DNA of 64,000 nt from Mesorhizobium sp. B1-1-8 (lineage in GTDB: Bacteria; Pseudomonadota; Alphaproteobacteria; Rhizobiales; Rhizobiaceae). The stretch's first letter is position 1, and every line of letters begins with the position of its first letter. The notes under the pieces were generated by a model, which was not told the DNA's origin, ran no database searches, and saw only the letters and a program-made list of their open reading frames with translations. The DNA is taken from contig NZ_CP083956.1 of NCBI RefSeq assembly GCF_006442795.2, positions 3,201,501 to 3,265,500 of the forward strand, given 5' to 3'. Shown here one piece after another: positions 7,986 through 16,959 of the stretch. The translations under genes were made by a program, and so were the position numbers.

Positions 7986-9299
7986 ATGGCTGAAGCGTTG
8001 CGTGTTGGAATTGCCGGCCTCGGCACGGTTGGCGCCTCGGTGGCGCGCGTGTTGCGCGACAAGGCAGCCGAACTCACCCGGCAGTGCGGCCGCGATATCG
8101 TCGTGGCGGCGGTTTCGGCGCGCGATGCGAGGCGTGATCGCGGCGTCGATCTCGGCGCCGCGAAGTGGTTCGACGATGCCGTCAAGATGGCGCAGACCGC
8201 CGACATCGACGTCTTCGTCGAGCTGATCGGCGGCGACGAGGGGCCGGCGCGTGCGTCGGTCAAGGCGGCGCTCGAAGCCGGCCGGCATGTCGTCACCGCC
8301 AACAAGGCGCTGCTTGCCAGGCATGGCGTGCAATTGGCCGAGATCGCCGAGAAGAAAGGCGTGCTGCTCAATTACGAAGCGGCGGTGGCTGGCGGCATCC
8401 CGGTCATCAAGACGATGCGCGAGGCGATGGCGGGCAATTCGGTCACCCGCGTCTTCGGCATCCTCAACGGCACCTGCAACTACATCCTGACCCGCATGGA
8501 AGCCGAGGGCATCTCCTTCGACGCCTGCCTCAAGGATGCGCAAAGGCTGGGCTATGCCGAGGCCGATCCGACTTTCGACATAGAGGGCCACGACACGGCG
8601 CACAAACTGTCGATCCTGACCAGCCTTGCCTTCGGTACGAAAATCGCCGCCAACGACATCTATATGGAAGGCATCTCCAACATCAGCCAGGCCGATATCC
8701 GCGCCGCCGGCGATCTCGGCTACCGGATCAAGCTGCTCGGCGTCGCGCAGCGCACCGAGAGCGGCATCGAGCAGCGCGTGCACCCGACCATGGTGCCGAC
8801 GGCTTCGGTCATCGCGCAGGTGCACGGCGTCACCAACGCGGTGGCGATCGAGACCGACATTCTTGGCGAATTGCTGCTGTCCGGGCCCGGCGCCGGCGGC
8901 AACGCCACCGCCTCGGCGGTGATCGGCGACATCGCCGATATCGCCAAGAGCCGCCCCGGCTTCCAGCACGGACCGGTGTTCGGCCTGCCGGCGAAGGAGT
9001 TGAGGCCCTACCGGAAGGCGCAGATGCGCAGCCATGCCGGCGGCTATTTCATTCGCCTTACCGTGCATGACCGCATCGGCGTCTTCGCGGCAATCGCCAA
9101 GCGCATGGCCGATAACGACATTTCGCTGGAATCGATCGTCCAGCATGCGGCCGGACCGGAGACCGAGGCACAAAAGACGGTCATCCTCGTCACCCACGAG
9201 ACGACGGAAGCGGCGGTGCGCAAGGCCGTGGACGGCATCACCAAGGATGGCCATTTGACCGACAAGCCGCAGGTGATCCGCATCGAGCGGGCCGGATAG
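7986..9299 (+). CDS. hom: homoserine dehydrogenase
   Basis: Reduces aspartate-semialdehyde to homoserine with NAD(P)H, the branch to threonine and methionine. The N-terminal Rossmann motif GLGTVG is at residues 11-16. The catalytic domain shows NKALLARHG (about 105), LNGTCNYIL (about 160) and a GGNATASAV signature. A C-terminal ACT domain (about 350-430) should mediate feedback inhibition by threonine. Length of 437 is normal for the monofunctional enzyme. It follows the aminotransferase and precedes glpX, all on the plus strand, an arrangement shared by many Rhizobiales as far as I recall. Confidence 0.96.
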   Translation: MAEALRVGIAGLGTVGASVARVLRDKAAELTRQCGRDIVVAAVSARDARRDRGVDLGAAKWFDDAVKMAQTADIDVFVELIGGDEGPARASVKAALEAGRHVVTANKALLARHGVQLAEIAEKKGVLLNYEAAVAGGIPVIKTMREAMAGNSVTRVFGILNGTCNYILTRMEAEGISFDACLKDAQRLGYAEADPTFDIEGHDTAHKLSILTSLAFGTKIAANDIYMEGISNISQADIRAAGDLGYRIKLLGVAQRTESGIEQRVHPTMVPTASVIAQVHGVTNAVAIETDILGELLLSGPGAGGNATASAVIGDIADIAKSRPGFQHGPVFGLPAKELRPYRKAQMRSHAGGYFIRLTVHDRIGVFAAIAKRMADNDISLESIVQHAAGPETEAQKTVILVTHETTEAAVRKAVDGITKDGHLTDKPQVIRIERAG

Positions 9300-9398
9300 A
9301 ATCGGTCTATCGCCAATCGGTCTTGCCGTTGTCACGCAGCTTTGACACAAAAAGCGCGCCTCTGGCGGGAGGCGCACTGCGTGCGAGGAAACTGATCG

Positions 9399-10382
9399 AT
9401 GAATATGGCCCAGAACATCGCTGCCGGTCTTGACCGGATCCTTACCATGGAAGTCGTGCGTGTCACCGAACGGGCCGCTGTCGCGGCTGCCCGGCTGCGC
9501 GGGCGCGGCGACGAGAAGGCCGCCGACCAGGTCGCCGTCGACGCCATGCGCCAGGAGCTCAACCGCCTCGCCGTCAAGGGCACGGTGGTGATCGGCGAGG
9601 GTGAGCGCGACGAGGCGCCGATGCTTTATGTCGGCGAGGAGGTCGGCACCGGCAAAGGTCCGGCTGTCGACATTGCGCTCGATCCGCTGGAAGGCACGAC
9701 GATCTGCGCCAAGAACCTGCCCAATGCGCTGGCCGTCATCGCGATTGCTGAAAAGGGCAGCCTGCTGTTCGCGCCCGATGTCTATATGGACAAGATCGCC
9801 ATCGGCCCCGGTTATCCGGATGGCCTCATCGATATCGACGCGCCGCCGGCCGAGAACCTCGCCAGGCTTGCTAAAGCCAAGGGCGTGGCGGTGTCCGATA
9901 TCACCGCCTGCATCCTTGACCGGCCGCGCCATGCCAGGCTGATCGACACCGTGCGGGCGACGGGCGCGGCGATCCGCCTGATCGGCGACGGCGACGTCGC
10001 CGGCGTCATCCACACCACCGACCCGGACGAGACCGGCATCGACATCTATCTTGGCACCGGCGGCGCGCCGGAAGGCGTGCTGGCGGCGGCGGCGCTGCGC
10101 TGCACCGGCGGACAGATGCAGGGCCGGCTTATCCTCGACACGCCGGAGAAGGCGGCGCGCGCCGAAAAGATGGGCATTTCCGAGCCGAAGCGCATCTACC
10201 ACACGCAGGATATGGCGCGCGGCGACGTGCTGTTTGCGGCGACCGGCGTCACCGACGGCAACCTGCTCGACGGCGTCAGGTTCGGCCGCACTTTCATCAC
10301 CACGCACACCATCGTGCTGCGCTCGTCCTCGCGCACCGTGCGCGAGATCAAGGCGCGTCACCAGGACCTGGAGAATTTTTGA
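9399..10382 (+). CDS. glpX: class II fructose-1,6-bisphosphatase
   Basis: Hydrolyses fructose-1,6-bisphosphate to fructose-6-phosphate in gluconeogenesis. The protein has the GlpX-type metal and substrate motifs VIGEGERDEAPML and DPLEGTTICAKN, which separate it from class I FBPases, plus a GTGGAPEGVLAAAAL loop. Length of 327 residues is typical. The start ATG at 9399 has GAGGAA 8 bases upstream. A 99-base spacer from hom contains a GC hairpin (9356-9375) that may separate the transcripts. A palindromic element follows the stop. Confidence 0.96.
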   Translation: MNMAQNIAAGLDRILTMEVVRVTERAAVAAARLRGRGDEKAADQVAVDAMRQELNRLAVKGTVVIGEGERDEAPMLYVGEEVGTGKGPAVDIALDPLEGTTICAKNLPNALAVIAIAEKGSLLFAPDVYMDKIAIGPGYPDGLIDIDAPPAENLARLAKAKGVAVSDITACILDRPRHARLIDTVRATGAAIRLIGDGDVAGVIHTTDPDETGIDIYLGTGGAPEGVLAAAALRCTGGQMQGRLILDTPEKAARAEKMGISEPKRIYHTQDMARGDVLFAATGVTDGNLLDGVRFGRTFITTHTIVLRSSSRTVREIKARHQDLENF

Positions 10383-10414
10383 TTTCGCATTTGCGCGCCC
10401 CTTTCAACGCGATT

Positions 10415-10455
10415 GCGGACGGAAAAGCGTTCCACAGTTTCCTTTAGTTGTCCGC
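10415..10455. repeat. intergenic palindromic element, type with GGAAA...TTTCC core
   Basis: GCGGAC (10415-10420) and GTCCGC (10450-10455) form the outer arms, GGAAA (10421-10425) and TTTCC (10438-10442) the inner arms. The centre AAAGCGTTCCACAGTTT resembles the centre of the palindromes at 23399-23445 and 42673-42721. It lies between glpX and recJ and could act in mRNA 3' end stability. Confidence 0.5.
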
Positions 10456-10506
10456 TTTCCCGGAATTGCTACGACCCTCGCATATTGATATCTGCCAAAG
10501 GATGAT

Positions 10507-12309
10507 GTGCAGACGGCGCGTCGCATGACGGGCGAAAAACGCTTCTTCCTCGATGTCAGGCAGTCGGCAACCGGTGTCTCCTGGGAGCACCGGCTGACCG
10601 AACGGCAGGACATGACTGCGCTTGCCATCGCGCAGGGCCATGGCGTGCCCGATATCGTGGCGCGGGTGCTGGCCGGGCGCGGCGTCGACGCCGAGCAGAC
10701 CGAGCGCTTTCTCGACCCGACCATCCGCGCGCTGTTGCCGGACCCGTCGTCGCTGACCGATATGGAAAAGGCGGCGGCGCGGCTGGCGGATGCCATCGTT
10801 GCCCGCGAAAAGACAGCGATCTTCGGCGACTACGACGTTGACGGCGCCGCCTCGTCCGCGTTGCTCAAGCGCTTCCTGACGCATTTCTCGGTCCCGTGCG
10901 AGATCTACATCCCGGATCGCATCTTCGAGGGCTACGGCCCCAATCCGGAAGCAATGCGCGAACTCATCTCTCGTGGGGCGAAGCTGATCGTCACCGTCGA
11001 CTGCGGCACCAACAGCGCCGCATCGATCGAGGCGGCCAGGCAAGCGGGCGGCGATGTCGTGGTTCTCGACCACCATCAGGTCGGCGGGCCGTTGCCGGCG
11101 GCGGATGCGGTCGTCAACCCGAACCGCGAGGACGACCTTTCGGGGCAGGGGCATCTGTGCGCCGCCGGCGTCGTCTTCCTCTGTCTGGTGCAGACGGCGA
11201 AGGTTCTGCGAGGTCGGTTGCCCGACGCCGCGCCGCCGGACCTTTTGTCGCTGCTCGACCTCGTGGCGCTGGCGACCGTTTGCGATGTCGTGCCGCTCAC
11301 CGGCGTCAACCGCGCCTTTGTGGTCAAAGGGCTGCAGATCGCGCGCCAGCAGCGCAATGAAGGGCTTGCGGCGCTGGCGCGGGTGTCGCGCATCGGCGAG
11401 CCGATCAACACCTTCCATCTCGCCTATCTGATCGGCCCGCGCATCAACGCCGGCGGCCGCATCGGCGACGCGGCGCTCGGCAGCCGGCTGCTTGCCACCG
11501 ACGATCCGGTCGAGGCAGCTGTTATCGCCGAGACGCTCGACCGGCTCAACCAGGAGCGGCAGCAGATGGAGATGGAGATGCTGGCGCAGGCGCGCGCCGA
11601 GGCCGATGCGGAACTTGCCGGCGGCAGCGGGCCAGCGATCGTCGTCACCGCCAGCAACAGCTGGCACCCGGGTATCGTCGGCCTGATCGCCTCGCGCCTG
11701 AAGGATCACGCGCGCCGCCCGGCCTTCGCCATTGCCTTCAACGCCAATGGCATCGGCACCGGCTCCGGGCGCTCGGTGTCCGGTTTCGATCTCGGCCGGC
11801 TGGTGCGTGAGGCGGCGGCGGCCGGCCTCATCGTCAAGGGCGGCGGCCACGGCATGGCAGCCGGCATCACCGTCGAGCGGGCAAAGCTCGGCGCGCTGCG
11901 CGCCTTTTTCGAAGAGCGCGCGGCGGCCGACATTTTCCGGCTGCAAAGCGAGGAGAGCCTGGCGATCGACGGCGCGCTTGCCGCCGAAGGAGCGACGCTT
12001 GCCCTGCTGGATGCATTGGAGAAAGCCGGTCCGTTCGGCGCCGGACATATTGCCCCGGTGTTCGTGCTGCCGCGCCACAGGCTCACCGATGCACGGCCGA
12101 TCGGCACCAATCACATCCGCGCGGAACTGCAGTCGCAAAGCGGCGGCAACCTCCAGGCGATCGCATTTCGCGCCGTCGATACCGCGCTCGGCGAATTCCT
12201 GTTCAAGAACAGGGGCAAAACCGTGCACGTCGCCGGTTCGCTTTCGGCGAACCACTGGAACGGCAACCGCACGGTGCAGTTCCGCATCACCGATGCAGCG
12301 CTGGCATAA
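10507..12309 (+). CDS. recJ: single-stranded-DNA-specific exonuclease RecJ
   Basis: RecJ degrades ssDNA 5' to 3' in RecF-pathway recombination and repair. The DHH motif set is present: GDYDVDG at residues 107-113, VTVDCGT near 164, VLDHHQ near 184, and the DHHA1 part with GGGHGMAAG; an OB-like C-terminal domain completes 600 residues. The GTG at 10507 has AAAGGA 4 bases upstream; the ATG at 10525 is an alternative that trims six residues. Its end converges with the patatin gene, 16 bases apart. Confidence 0.95.
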   Translation: MQTARRMTGEKRFFLDVRQSATGVSWEHRLTERQDMTALAIAQGHGVPDIVARVLAGRGVDAEQTERFLDPTIRALLPDPSSLTDMEKAAARLADAIVAREKTAIFGDYDVDGAASSALLKRFLTHFSVPCEIYIPDRIFEGYGPNPEAMRELISRGAKLIVTVDCGTNSAASIEAARQAGGDVVVLDHHQVGGPLPAADAVVNPNREDDLSGQGHLCAAGVVFLCLVQTAKVLRGRLPDAAPPDLLSLLDLVALATVCDVVPLTGVNRAFVVKGLQIARQQRNEGLAALARVSRIGEPINTFHLAYLIGPRINAGGRIGDAALGSRLLATDDPVEAAVIAETLDRLNQERQQMEMEMLAQARAEADAELAGGSGPAIVVTASNSWHPGIVGLIASRLKDHARRPAFAIAFNANGIGTGSGRSVSGFDLGRLVREAAAAGLIVKGGGHGMAAGITVERAKLGALRAFFEERAAADIFRLQSEESLAIDGALAAEGATLALLDALEKAGPFGAGHIAPVFVLPRHRLTDARPIGTNHIRAELQSQSGGNLQAIAFRAVDTALGEFLFKNRGKTVHVAGSLSANHWNGNRTVQFRITDAALA

Positions 12310-12325
12310 AGGGCGTTTGGTTGGG

Positions 12326-13300
12326 TCAGGCCAGAACGGACTGCAGCCGGGTCAGTTCGCCGATCTGGGACATGGTCGCCTGATAGCCTATGCTGATCGC
12401 CTCGTCGGCGCGATGAAACTCCGTCAGGCCGATATGGCTTAGCTTCGGCTGCAGCGACATGTCCGGCGGATCGCCGGCGAGTCTTGCTCGCGAAATCCGG
12501 TCCTGGATGATGTTGAAGGCCTCGACCATGACGCCGGTGATGCCGAGCCGGCTCTGGTGCGGCTGGTGCTGGGGGTTGACCTGGCCGGGACGCGGCGCAT
12601 CCTTCTCGATGACGAGTTCACCTGCGCTATGCTTGATGACCGCGGCTCGCCCGAACAGATCATAATGCAGGTTCACCGCCACCACGAGCGGCTGCTCGTA
12701 GGCACGGCAGACCGACACCGGCACCGGATTGACCAACGCGCCGTCGACCAGCATACGGCCGTTGCAGTTCACGGGCGAGAAGACGCCGGGCAGCGCGTAG
12801 GACGCGCGCATGGCGGTGATCAGCGAACCGTTCGACAGCCAGATTTCGTGGCCGGTGCGGATTTCGGAAGCGACGGCGACGAACGGCTTCGGCAGATCCT
12901 CGAAACGGATACCGTCCACGTGCTCACGCAGACGCGCATCGAGCTTCATACCGCCGAATAGGCCGCTGCCGCGCAGATTGAGATCGAGAAGCCCGAACAG
13001 GCGCCGCTTGGTCAGGCTCCTGGCGAATTCCTCCAGCTCGTCCAGCTTGCCGGCAAGATAGCAGCCGCCAACGAGCGCGCCGATCGAGGTACCGGCGATC
13101 ATCGAAACTTCGATGCCGGCTTCGTCGAGCGCGCGCAGCACGCCGATGTGGGCCCAGCCGCGGGCGCAACCGCCGCCGAGCGCCAGCGAGATGCCCATCT
13201 TCTTCGCCGACTTCGGATCGGGCACGCCGCCGGACGATGCAGGGCCATTGGCTTCCTGAACGTCAGGTCTGCTGCGCAATGACGCCCATTCGAGCATCAT
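12326..13300 (-). CDS. patatin-like phospholipase (RssA type)
   Basis: A Ser-Asp dyad acyl hydrolase of the patatin family. It shows the oxyanion motif GGGCARG, the nucleophile elbow GTSIGAL and the catalytic Asp in DGALVNPVPV, in family order. Length 324 fits the RssA-like branch; no signal peptide or membrane segment is present, so cytoplasmic or peripheral membrane action is expected. Two tandem ATGs (13300 and 13297) follow GGGAGA. It is last in a minus-strand series folE-hisI-patatin; lipid substrate and physiological role are unknown. Confidence 0.92.
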   Translation of the reverse strand: MMLEWASLRSRPDVQEANGPASSGGVPDPKSAKKMGISLALGGGCARGWAHIGVLRALDEAGIEVSMIAGTSIGALVGGCYLAGKLDELEEFARSLTKRRLFGLLDLNLRGSGLFGGMKLDARLREHVDGIRFEDLPKPFVAVASEIRTGHEIWLSNGSLITAMRASYALPGVFSPVNCNGRMLVDGALVNPVPVSVCRAYEQPLVVAVNLHYDLFGRAAVIKHSAGELVIEKDAPRPGQVNPQHQPHQSRLGITGVMVEAFNIIQDRISRARLAGDPPDMSLQPKLSHIGLTEFHRADEAISIGYQATMSQIGELTRLQSVLA

Positions 13301-13381
13301 GATCTCCCTTGTCCCGTATCCCTTCTACACCAAGGGCGTTTGAGAATAGTGAATATGAGCGTTTTGTGAATATTGAATGGT

Positions 13382-13840
13382 TCACACCGGCTTCCGATAC
13401 GTCTCTTGCGCATCGAACAGCGGTTTGCTGCCGTCGTCGACAAGCGTCGCCTTGCCGTCGTCGAGCCCTACCGTCCGATAAAAGCAGGAACGTCTGCCGG
13501 TGTGACAAGTTGCGTCGTGGCCCAATACTTTGACGCTCAACCATATCGCGTCCTGGTCACAATCCGTGCGCATCTCGACGACGCGTTGGAAATTGCCGGA
13601 GGTCTCGCCCTTCTTCCACAGCGCATTGCGCGAACGCGACCAGTAGTGCGCGATGCCGGTTTCCAGCGTTAGCGCCAATGCCTCGGCGTTCATATGCGCG
13701 ACCATCAAGAGCGTGCGGTCGCCAGCGTCGGTGACGACGACGGTGACGAGGCCAGCGGTATCGAAGCGCGGCGAAAGGAGGGTGCCTTCCTCCAGGGCCT
13801 TCTTGTCTGCTGGAGCTTTGGGAAATTCGACTGCCGACAT
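13382..13840 (-). CDS. hisI: phosphoribosyl-AMP cyclohydrolase
   Basis: Third step of histidine biosynthesis: opens the adenine ring of phosphoribosyl-AMP. Motifs visible are [17 protein letters not shown], the metal site DCDQDA and the zinc cysteines in [11 protein letters not shown]. The protein is the stand-alone HisI (152 residues), without a fused HisE, as usual in alphaproteobacteria. AAGGA precedes the ATG at 13840 by 6 bases. It follows folE after 39 bases, and both enzymes perform a hydrolytic opening of a purine ring, which makes a shared operon sensible. Confidence 0.96.
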   Translation of the reverse strand: MSAVEFPKAPADKKALEEGTLLSPRFDTAGLVTVVVTDAGDRTLLMVAHMNAEALALTLETGIAHYWSRSRNALWKKGETSGNFQRVVEMRTDCDQDAIWLSVKVLGHDATCHTGRRSCFYRTVGLDDGKATLVDDGSKPLFDAQETYRKPV

Positions 13841-13879
13841 CGCCGGTCCTTATGTAGTTGGGCCGGCAATGGCCGGCGA

Positions 13880-14512
13880 TCAGCCCCCGACGCGCACCAT
13901 GGTGACGAAGCGGACCTGTTCCTCGGGCGTGTCCTTGAAGACGCCGGTGAAGGTCGAGGTAAGCGTGGTAGAGCCCTGCTTGCGGATGCCGCGCATGGCC
14001 ATGCACATATGCTCGGCCTCTAGCATGACGGCGACGCCGCGCGGGTTGAGCACGTCCTGGATGACGCCGGCGATCTGGGCGGTCATCGCCTCCTGCGTCT
14101 GCAGGCGGTGAGCAAAGATGTCGACGACGCGCGCGATCTTGGACAGACCGACGACCTTGCCGTCCGGCAGGTAGCCGACATGCGCCTTGCCGATGATCGG
14201 CACCATGTGGTGCTCGCAATGGGAGTGGAATTTTATGTCCTTGACGATGACGAGATCGTCATAGCCGGCAACCTCCTCGAAGGTGCGGCCAAGCTCGTCG
14301 GCCGGGCACATGTCGTAGCCGTTGAACATCTCGCGGAACGCCTTGGTGACGCGCTTCGGCGTATCGATCAGGCCTTCGCGATCCGGATTGTCGCCGGTCC
14401 AGCGCAAGAGCGTGCGCACCGCGGCCTCGACCTCGGCTTCGCTTGGCCGATCGGTGACGGGCTTCTCCATGTAGGAGGAAGGGGGCATGAATTTTTTGAT
14501 GACGGCGTCCAT
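13880..14512 (-). CDS. folE: GTP cyclohydrolase I
   Basis: Converts GTP to 7,8-dihydroneopterin triphosphate, first step of tetrahydrofolate and, via a branch, queuosine synthesis. The zinc and active-site motif [18 protein letters not shown] is intact, as are the GLSKIARVV and QEAMTAQIA segments. I prefer the ATG at 14512 (MDAVIKK) because GGGAGA lies about 10 bases upstream; an in-frame ATG at 14536 would add eight residues. With the chosen start it is 210 residues, typical. It is divergent from the Fe-S scaffold gene. Confidence 0.96.
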   Translation of the reverse strand: MDAVIKKFMPPSSYMEKPVTDRPSEAEVEAAVRTLLRWTGDNPDREGLIDTPKRVTKAFREMFNGYDMCPADELGRTFEEVAGYDDLVIVKDIKFHSHCEHHMVPIIGKAHVGYLPDGKVVGLSKIARVVDIFAHRLQTQEAMTAQIAGVIQDVLNPRGVAVMLEAEHMCMAMRGIRKQGSTTLTSTFTGVFKDTPEEQVRFVTMVRVGG

Positions 14513-14646
14513 AAAAGGCGTCTCCCGTAGTCCCACTCAAAGGTGGGACGAGTTGAACGGACCACGACCTTTCGGGTGAAACTCGCCCGGTTTCCAGCCC
14601 GTAAGCGGCGTGAACAGATGAACAAGGACAAGGACTTGTGATCGCC

Positions 14647-14675
14647 TTGTCGATGCCCAGTACAGACCATTATAT
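14647..14675 (+). promoter_or_regulatory. sigma-70-like promoter for the Fe-S scaffold gene
   Basis: TTGTCG at 14647-14652 and TTATAT at 14670-14675 are separated by 17 bases, close to the rhizobial CTTGAC-N17-CTATAT consensus. A transcript from here would have a leader of about 65-70 bases before the ATG at 14750. The AT-rich TTATATAAG patch stands out in a GC-rich region. Confidence 0.45.
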
Positions 14676-14749
14676 AAGATGGCGCCGAGCGAAAGGAAGA
14701 CGCCGGAGCGGCAAAGCCTGTTCGCTGGGCGGCGACGGATTGGAAAAAT

Positions 14750-15196
14750 ATGATCGACGACGTCTACAATGCGAAAATTCTGGGATTCGCCGGAAATATC
14801 GGCCGGATCGGCAGGCTCGATCATCCGGACGCAACCGCGCGGGCGCATTCCAAATTGTGCGGCTCGACCGTCACCGTCGACCTGAAGATGGACGGCGACG
14901 TAGTCACCGATTTCGCGCATGACGTAAAAGCCTGCGCGCTTGGCCAGGCTTCGTCCTCGATCATGGCCAAGCATGTCGTCGGCGCCAGCGCGGATGAGTT
15001 ACGCGCGGTGCGCGAGACCATGCTGAAGATGCTCAAGGAAAACGGCGCGCCGCCGGAAGGCCGCTTCGCCGACCTCAAATATCTGGAGCCGGTGCGCGAC
15101 TACAAGGCGCGCCACGCATCGACCATGCTGACCTTCGATGCAGTGGTCGATGCGGTCGGCCAGATCGAAAAGAAGCGCGCTGAAAGGGCGGCGTGA
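14750..15196 (+). CDS. IscU/NifU-like iron-sulfur scaffold protein lacking the third Cys
   Basis: The 148-residue protein is an IscU/SufU-fold scaffold. Cys37 (SKLCGST) and Cys62 (VKACALGQ) match the first two cluster ligands. At the position of the third conserved Cys the sequence reads RHAST (121-125), so that cysteine is absent and His122/Ser124 stand there. No other Cys occurs. Such variants are annotated as iron-sulfur cluster assembly scaffold proteins in rhizobia; whether they still assemble clusters is uncertain. No cysteine desulfurase is adjacent. It is divergent from folE; yidD follows 155 bases downstream. Confidence 0.88.
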   Translation: MIDDVYNAKILGFAGNIGRIGRLDHPDATARAHSKLCGSTVTVDLKMDGDVVTDFAHDVKACALGQASSSIMAKHVVGASADELRAVRETMLKMLKENGAPPEGRFADLKYLEPVRDYKARHASTMLTFDAVVDAVGQIEKKRAERAA

Positions 15197-15351
15197 GAGC
15201 CTACGCCCGCCTGCCGTTGGCGCTTCTTATCCAGTCGGCGAAAGCCGCGGCGGGGTTCGGCAGGTCACGCAAATTGGAGCAGAACAGCATTGCGTTCCCG
15301 AACCGCAGCCCACATCTATCGCGCAGCAAAACACGCCGCGGAGCAAGGTGA

Positions 15352-15726
15352 GTGGGCGACAGCCACGGACATGCACGTGAGGCGAGGGCACCGCGACCCG
15401 GCCGCAACTGGCCGGGGCCCTGGCGCAAAACGCCGGGCCGTGTGCTTGGCACGTCGCTTGTGCGTATCTACCAGCTGACGCTTTCCGGCTTCGTCGGCAA
15501 TTCCTGCCGGCATCTGCCGACCTGTTCCGAATACGCGCATGAGGCGATTGCCCGCCACGGCCTGTGGGCCGGCGGCTGGATGGCGCTGTTTCGGGTCTCG
15601 CGCTGCGGACCCTTTGGAACGCACGGCATCGACCGCGTGCCGGAGGCACTCGCCGCCCGCTATGTCTGGTTCACACCGTGGCGCTACTGGCAGGTCGGCA
15701 GGAAGCGCGGGCAGGTGGATAACTGA
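15352..15726 (+). CDS. yidD: membrane protein insertion efficiency factor YidD
   Basis: YidD is a small membrane-associated helper of YidC/Sec insertion. The family core is clear from about residue 35: IYQLTLSGFVGNSCRHLPTC, then YAHEAI, with the conserved Cys, GGWM and RVSRCGPFG. The C-terminal WFTPWRYW is Trp-rich. The GTG at 15352 gives 124 residues with a basic N-terminal extension of about 30 residues; the start is uncertain since no good ribosome site precedes it. rpmH, rnpA and yidC, its partners elsewhere, are not nearby. Confidence 0.9.
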   Translation: MGDSHGHAREARAPRPGRNWPGPWRKTPGRVLGTSLVRIYQLTLSGFVGNSCRHLPTCSEYAHEAIARHGLWAGGWMALFRVSRCGPFGTHGIDRVPEALAARYVWFTPWRYWQVGRKRGQVDN

Positions 15727-15797
15727 CAGGCTGGAAACGGGTGGCGACGCCTGTGCGCCGAAGCGACACTGGGGCCTCGAAAACAGGAGGTCTTCCG

Positions 15798-16004
15798 ATG
15801 ATGTCGCTGTTCCTGGCAATTCACGTCCACGCCGCCAAACGCGGCGACGGATTGCTGCCCGAATTCCTGGGATTGGCGCCGCAGCCTGGCGACGTGCCGA
15901 AGGCCATGAATGAAAATCCCGTCGCGAGCGCCGAACAGCGGAAAAGCACTTCCAGGTCCGATCCGCAGACTCGGAGGCCCGTTCGAAAGCCGGTGATCCT
16001 CTAA
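15798..16004 (+). CDS. possible small protein with strong ribosome site (68 aa)
   Basis: A consensus AGGAGG at 15785-15790 stands 7 bases before tandem ATG codons at 15798 and 15801, the best Shine-Dalgarno in this area. The frame begins MMSLFLAIHVHAAKRGDG and ends with a basic tail rich in Arg/Lys/Pro/Ser. No domain is recognised and there is no clear signal peptide. It starts 71 bases after yidD and ends 140 bases before the beta-lactamase gene. The initiation signal is the main support; codon use is not persuasive. Confidence 0.35.
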   Translation: MMSLFLAIHVHAAKRGDGLLPEFLGLAPQPGDVPKAMNENPVASAEQRKSTSRSDPQTRRPVRKPVIL

Positions 16005-16144
16005 GACTGGCGCGTGAAAAACCGGCTCCGCTTTACGATCCGGTAGGGTTAACACAAGCCTGCACGAAGACTGCGCATTTGAGACAAAATCGAGACAAGA
16101 CGCTTCGCTAAGCCGCTCCCCGTAATCCCTTCAGGAGTGAGCGC

Positions 16145-16954
16145 ATGCGCCAGATGGACCGCTATCCTTTCTTTTTTGCCATTGTTCTGTTCCTTCTGGC
16201 CTGGATGCTGGGCCTGCCGATGCGGGCGCGATCGGCGCCGCTGAAGGACATAAGCTGCACGCTGATCCAGGATGCAAAGAGCGGAGCGACACTCTATCAG
16301 GACGGCGTCTGCGACCAGCGTGTCAGCCCGGCTTCCACCTTCAAGGTGCCCCTGGCCCTGATCGGCTACGACGCCGGGATCCTGAACGACGCACACACGC
16401 CAAGCTGGGATTACAAGCCCGAGTTCAATGCCGTGAAGCGGGACCGGAAAATCGTCGACCCGACGATCTGGGAGCGTGATTCCATCGTCTGGTATTCGCG
16501 CGAGATCACGCGCCGGCTCGGGGCGAAAAGTTTTGCCGGCTATGTTTCCAGGTTCGGCTACGGCAACATGGATGTCTCCGGCGATGCCGACAAGAGCAAT
16601 GGACTGACCCAGTCTTGGATAAATTCCTCGCTCGAAATATCGCCTGTCGAGCAGACGGCTTTTCTGCGCCGGCTGCTTGCCGGCAACATGCCGGTCTCGG
16701 CCAAGGCTCACGATATGACAAAAGCGATCGTCCCGAGCTTCCAGGCAGGTGGCTGGGCCGTGCAGGGCAAGACCGGCAGCACAGGGCTCGGCAAGAACAA
16801 GCTGTCGCTGGGCTGGTTCGTCGGCTGGGCGCAGATGAGCGGCCGGCAGATCGTTTTTGCCCGGCTAATCGTCGATAGCAAGCGCGGCGAAATGCCAAAG
16901 GGACTGGAGACACGGGCGGCGTTCCTTAAGGATTTACCTCAACTGGTGAAGTAA
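16145..16954 (+). CDS. class D (OXA-type) beta-lactamase
   Basis: A serine beta-lactamase exported by the N-terminal signal (hydrophobic residues about 9-25). Class D hallmarks are in order: Ser64-Thr-Phe-Lys67 (acylation serine and carbamylated lysine), YGN at 139-141, Trp158 ([13 protein letters not shown]) and Lys209-Thr-Gly. The usual S-x-V motif is S-R-E at 118-120, a notable substitution. Two Cys, 38 and 56, could form a disulphide. AGGAG lies 7 bases before the ATG at 16145. The direct repeat GAGACAA (16081-16087 and 16092-16098) stands upstream. No regulator gene is adjacent; a resident chromosomal enzyme is likely and its spectrum cannot be read. Confidence 0.9.
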   Translation: MRQMDRYPFFFAIVLFLLAWMLGLPMRARSAPLKDISCTLIQDAKSGATLYQDGVCDQRVSPASTFKVPLALIGYDAGILNDAHTPSWDYKPEFNAVKRDRKIVDPTIWERDSIVWYSREITRRLGAKSFAGYVSRFGYGNMDVSGDADKSNGLTQSWINSSLEISPVEQTAFLRRLLAGNMPVSAKAHDMTKAIVPSFQAGGWAVQGKTGSTGLGKNKLSLGWFVGWAQMSGRQIVFARLIVDSKRGEMPKGLETRAAFLKDLPQLVK

Positions 16955-16959
16955 ACCCA

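Noticed and set aside
9356..9375. GC hairpin GCGCCTC...GAGGCGC before glpX
   Set aside because: No T-run after it and only 23 bases ahead of the glpX start; could be a weak terminator or leader structure but not supported enough to call.
7869..10361. Long minus-strand frame opposite hom and glpX
   Set aside because: Antisense to two well-supported enzymes; the product has no coherent domain.
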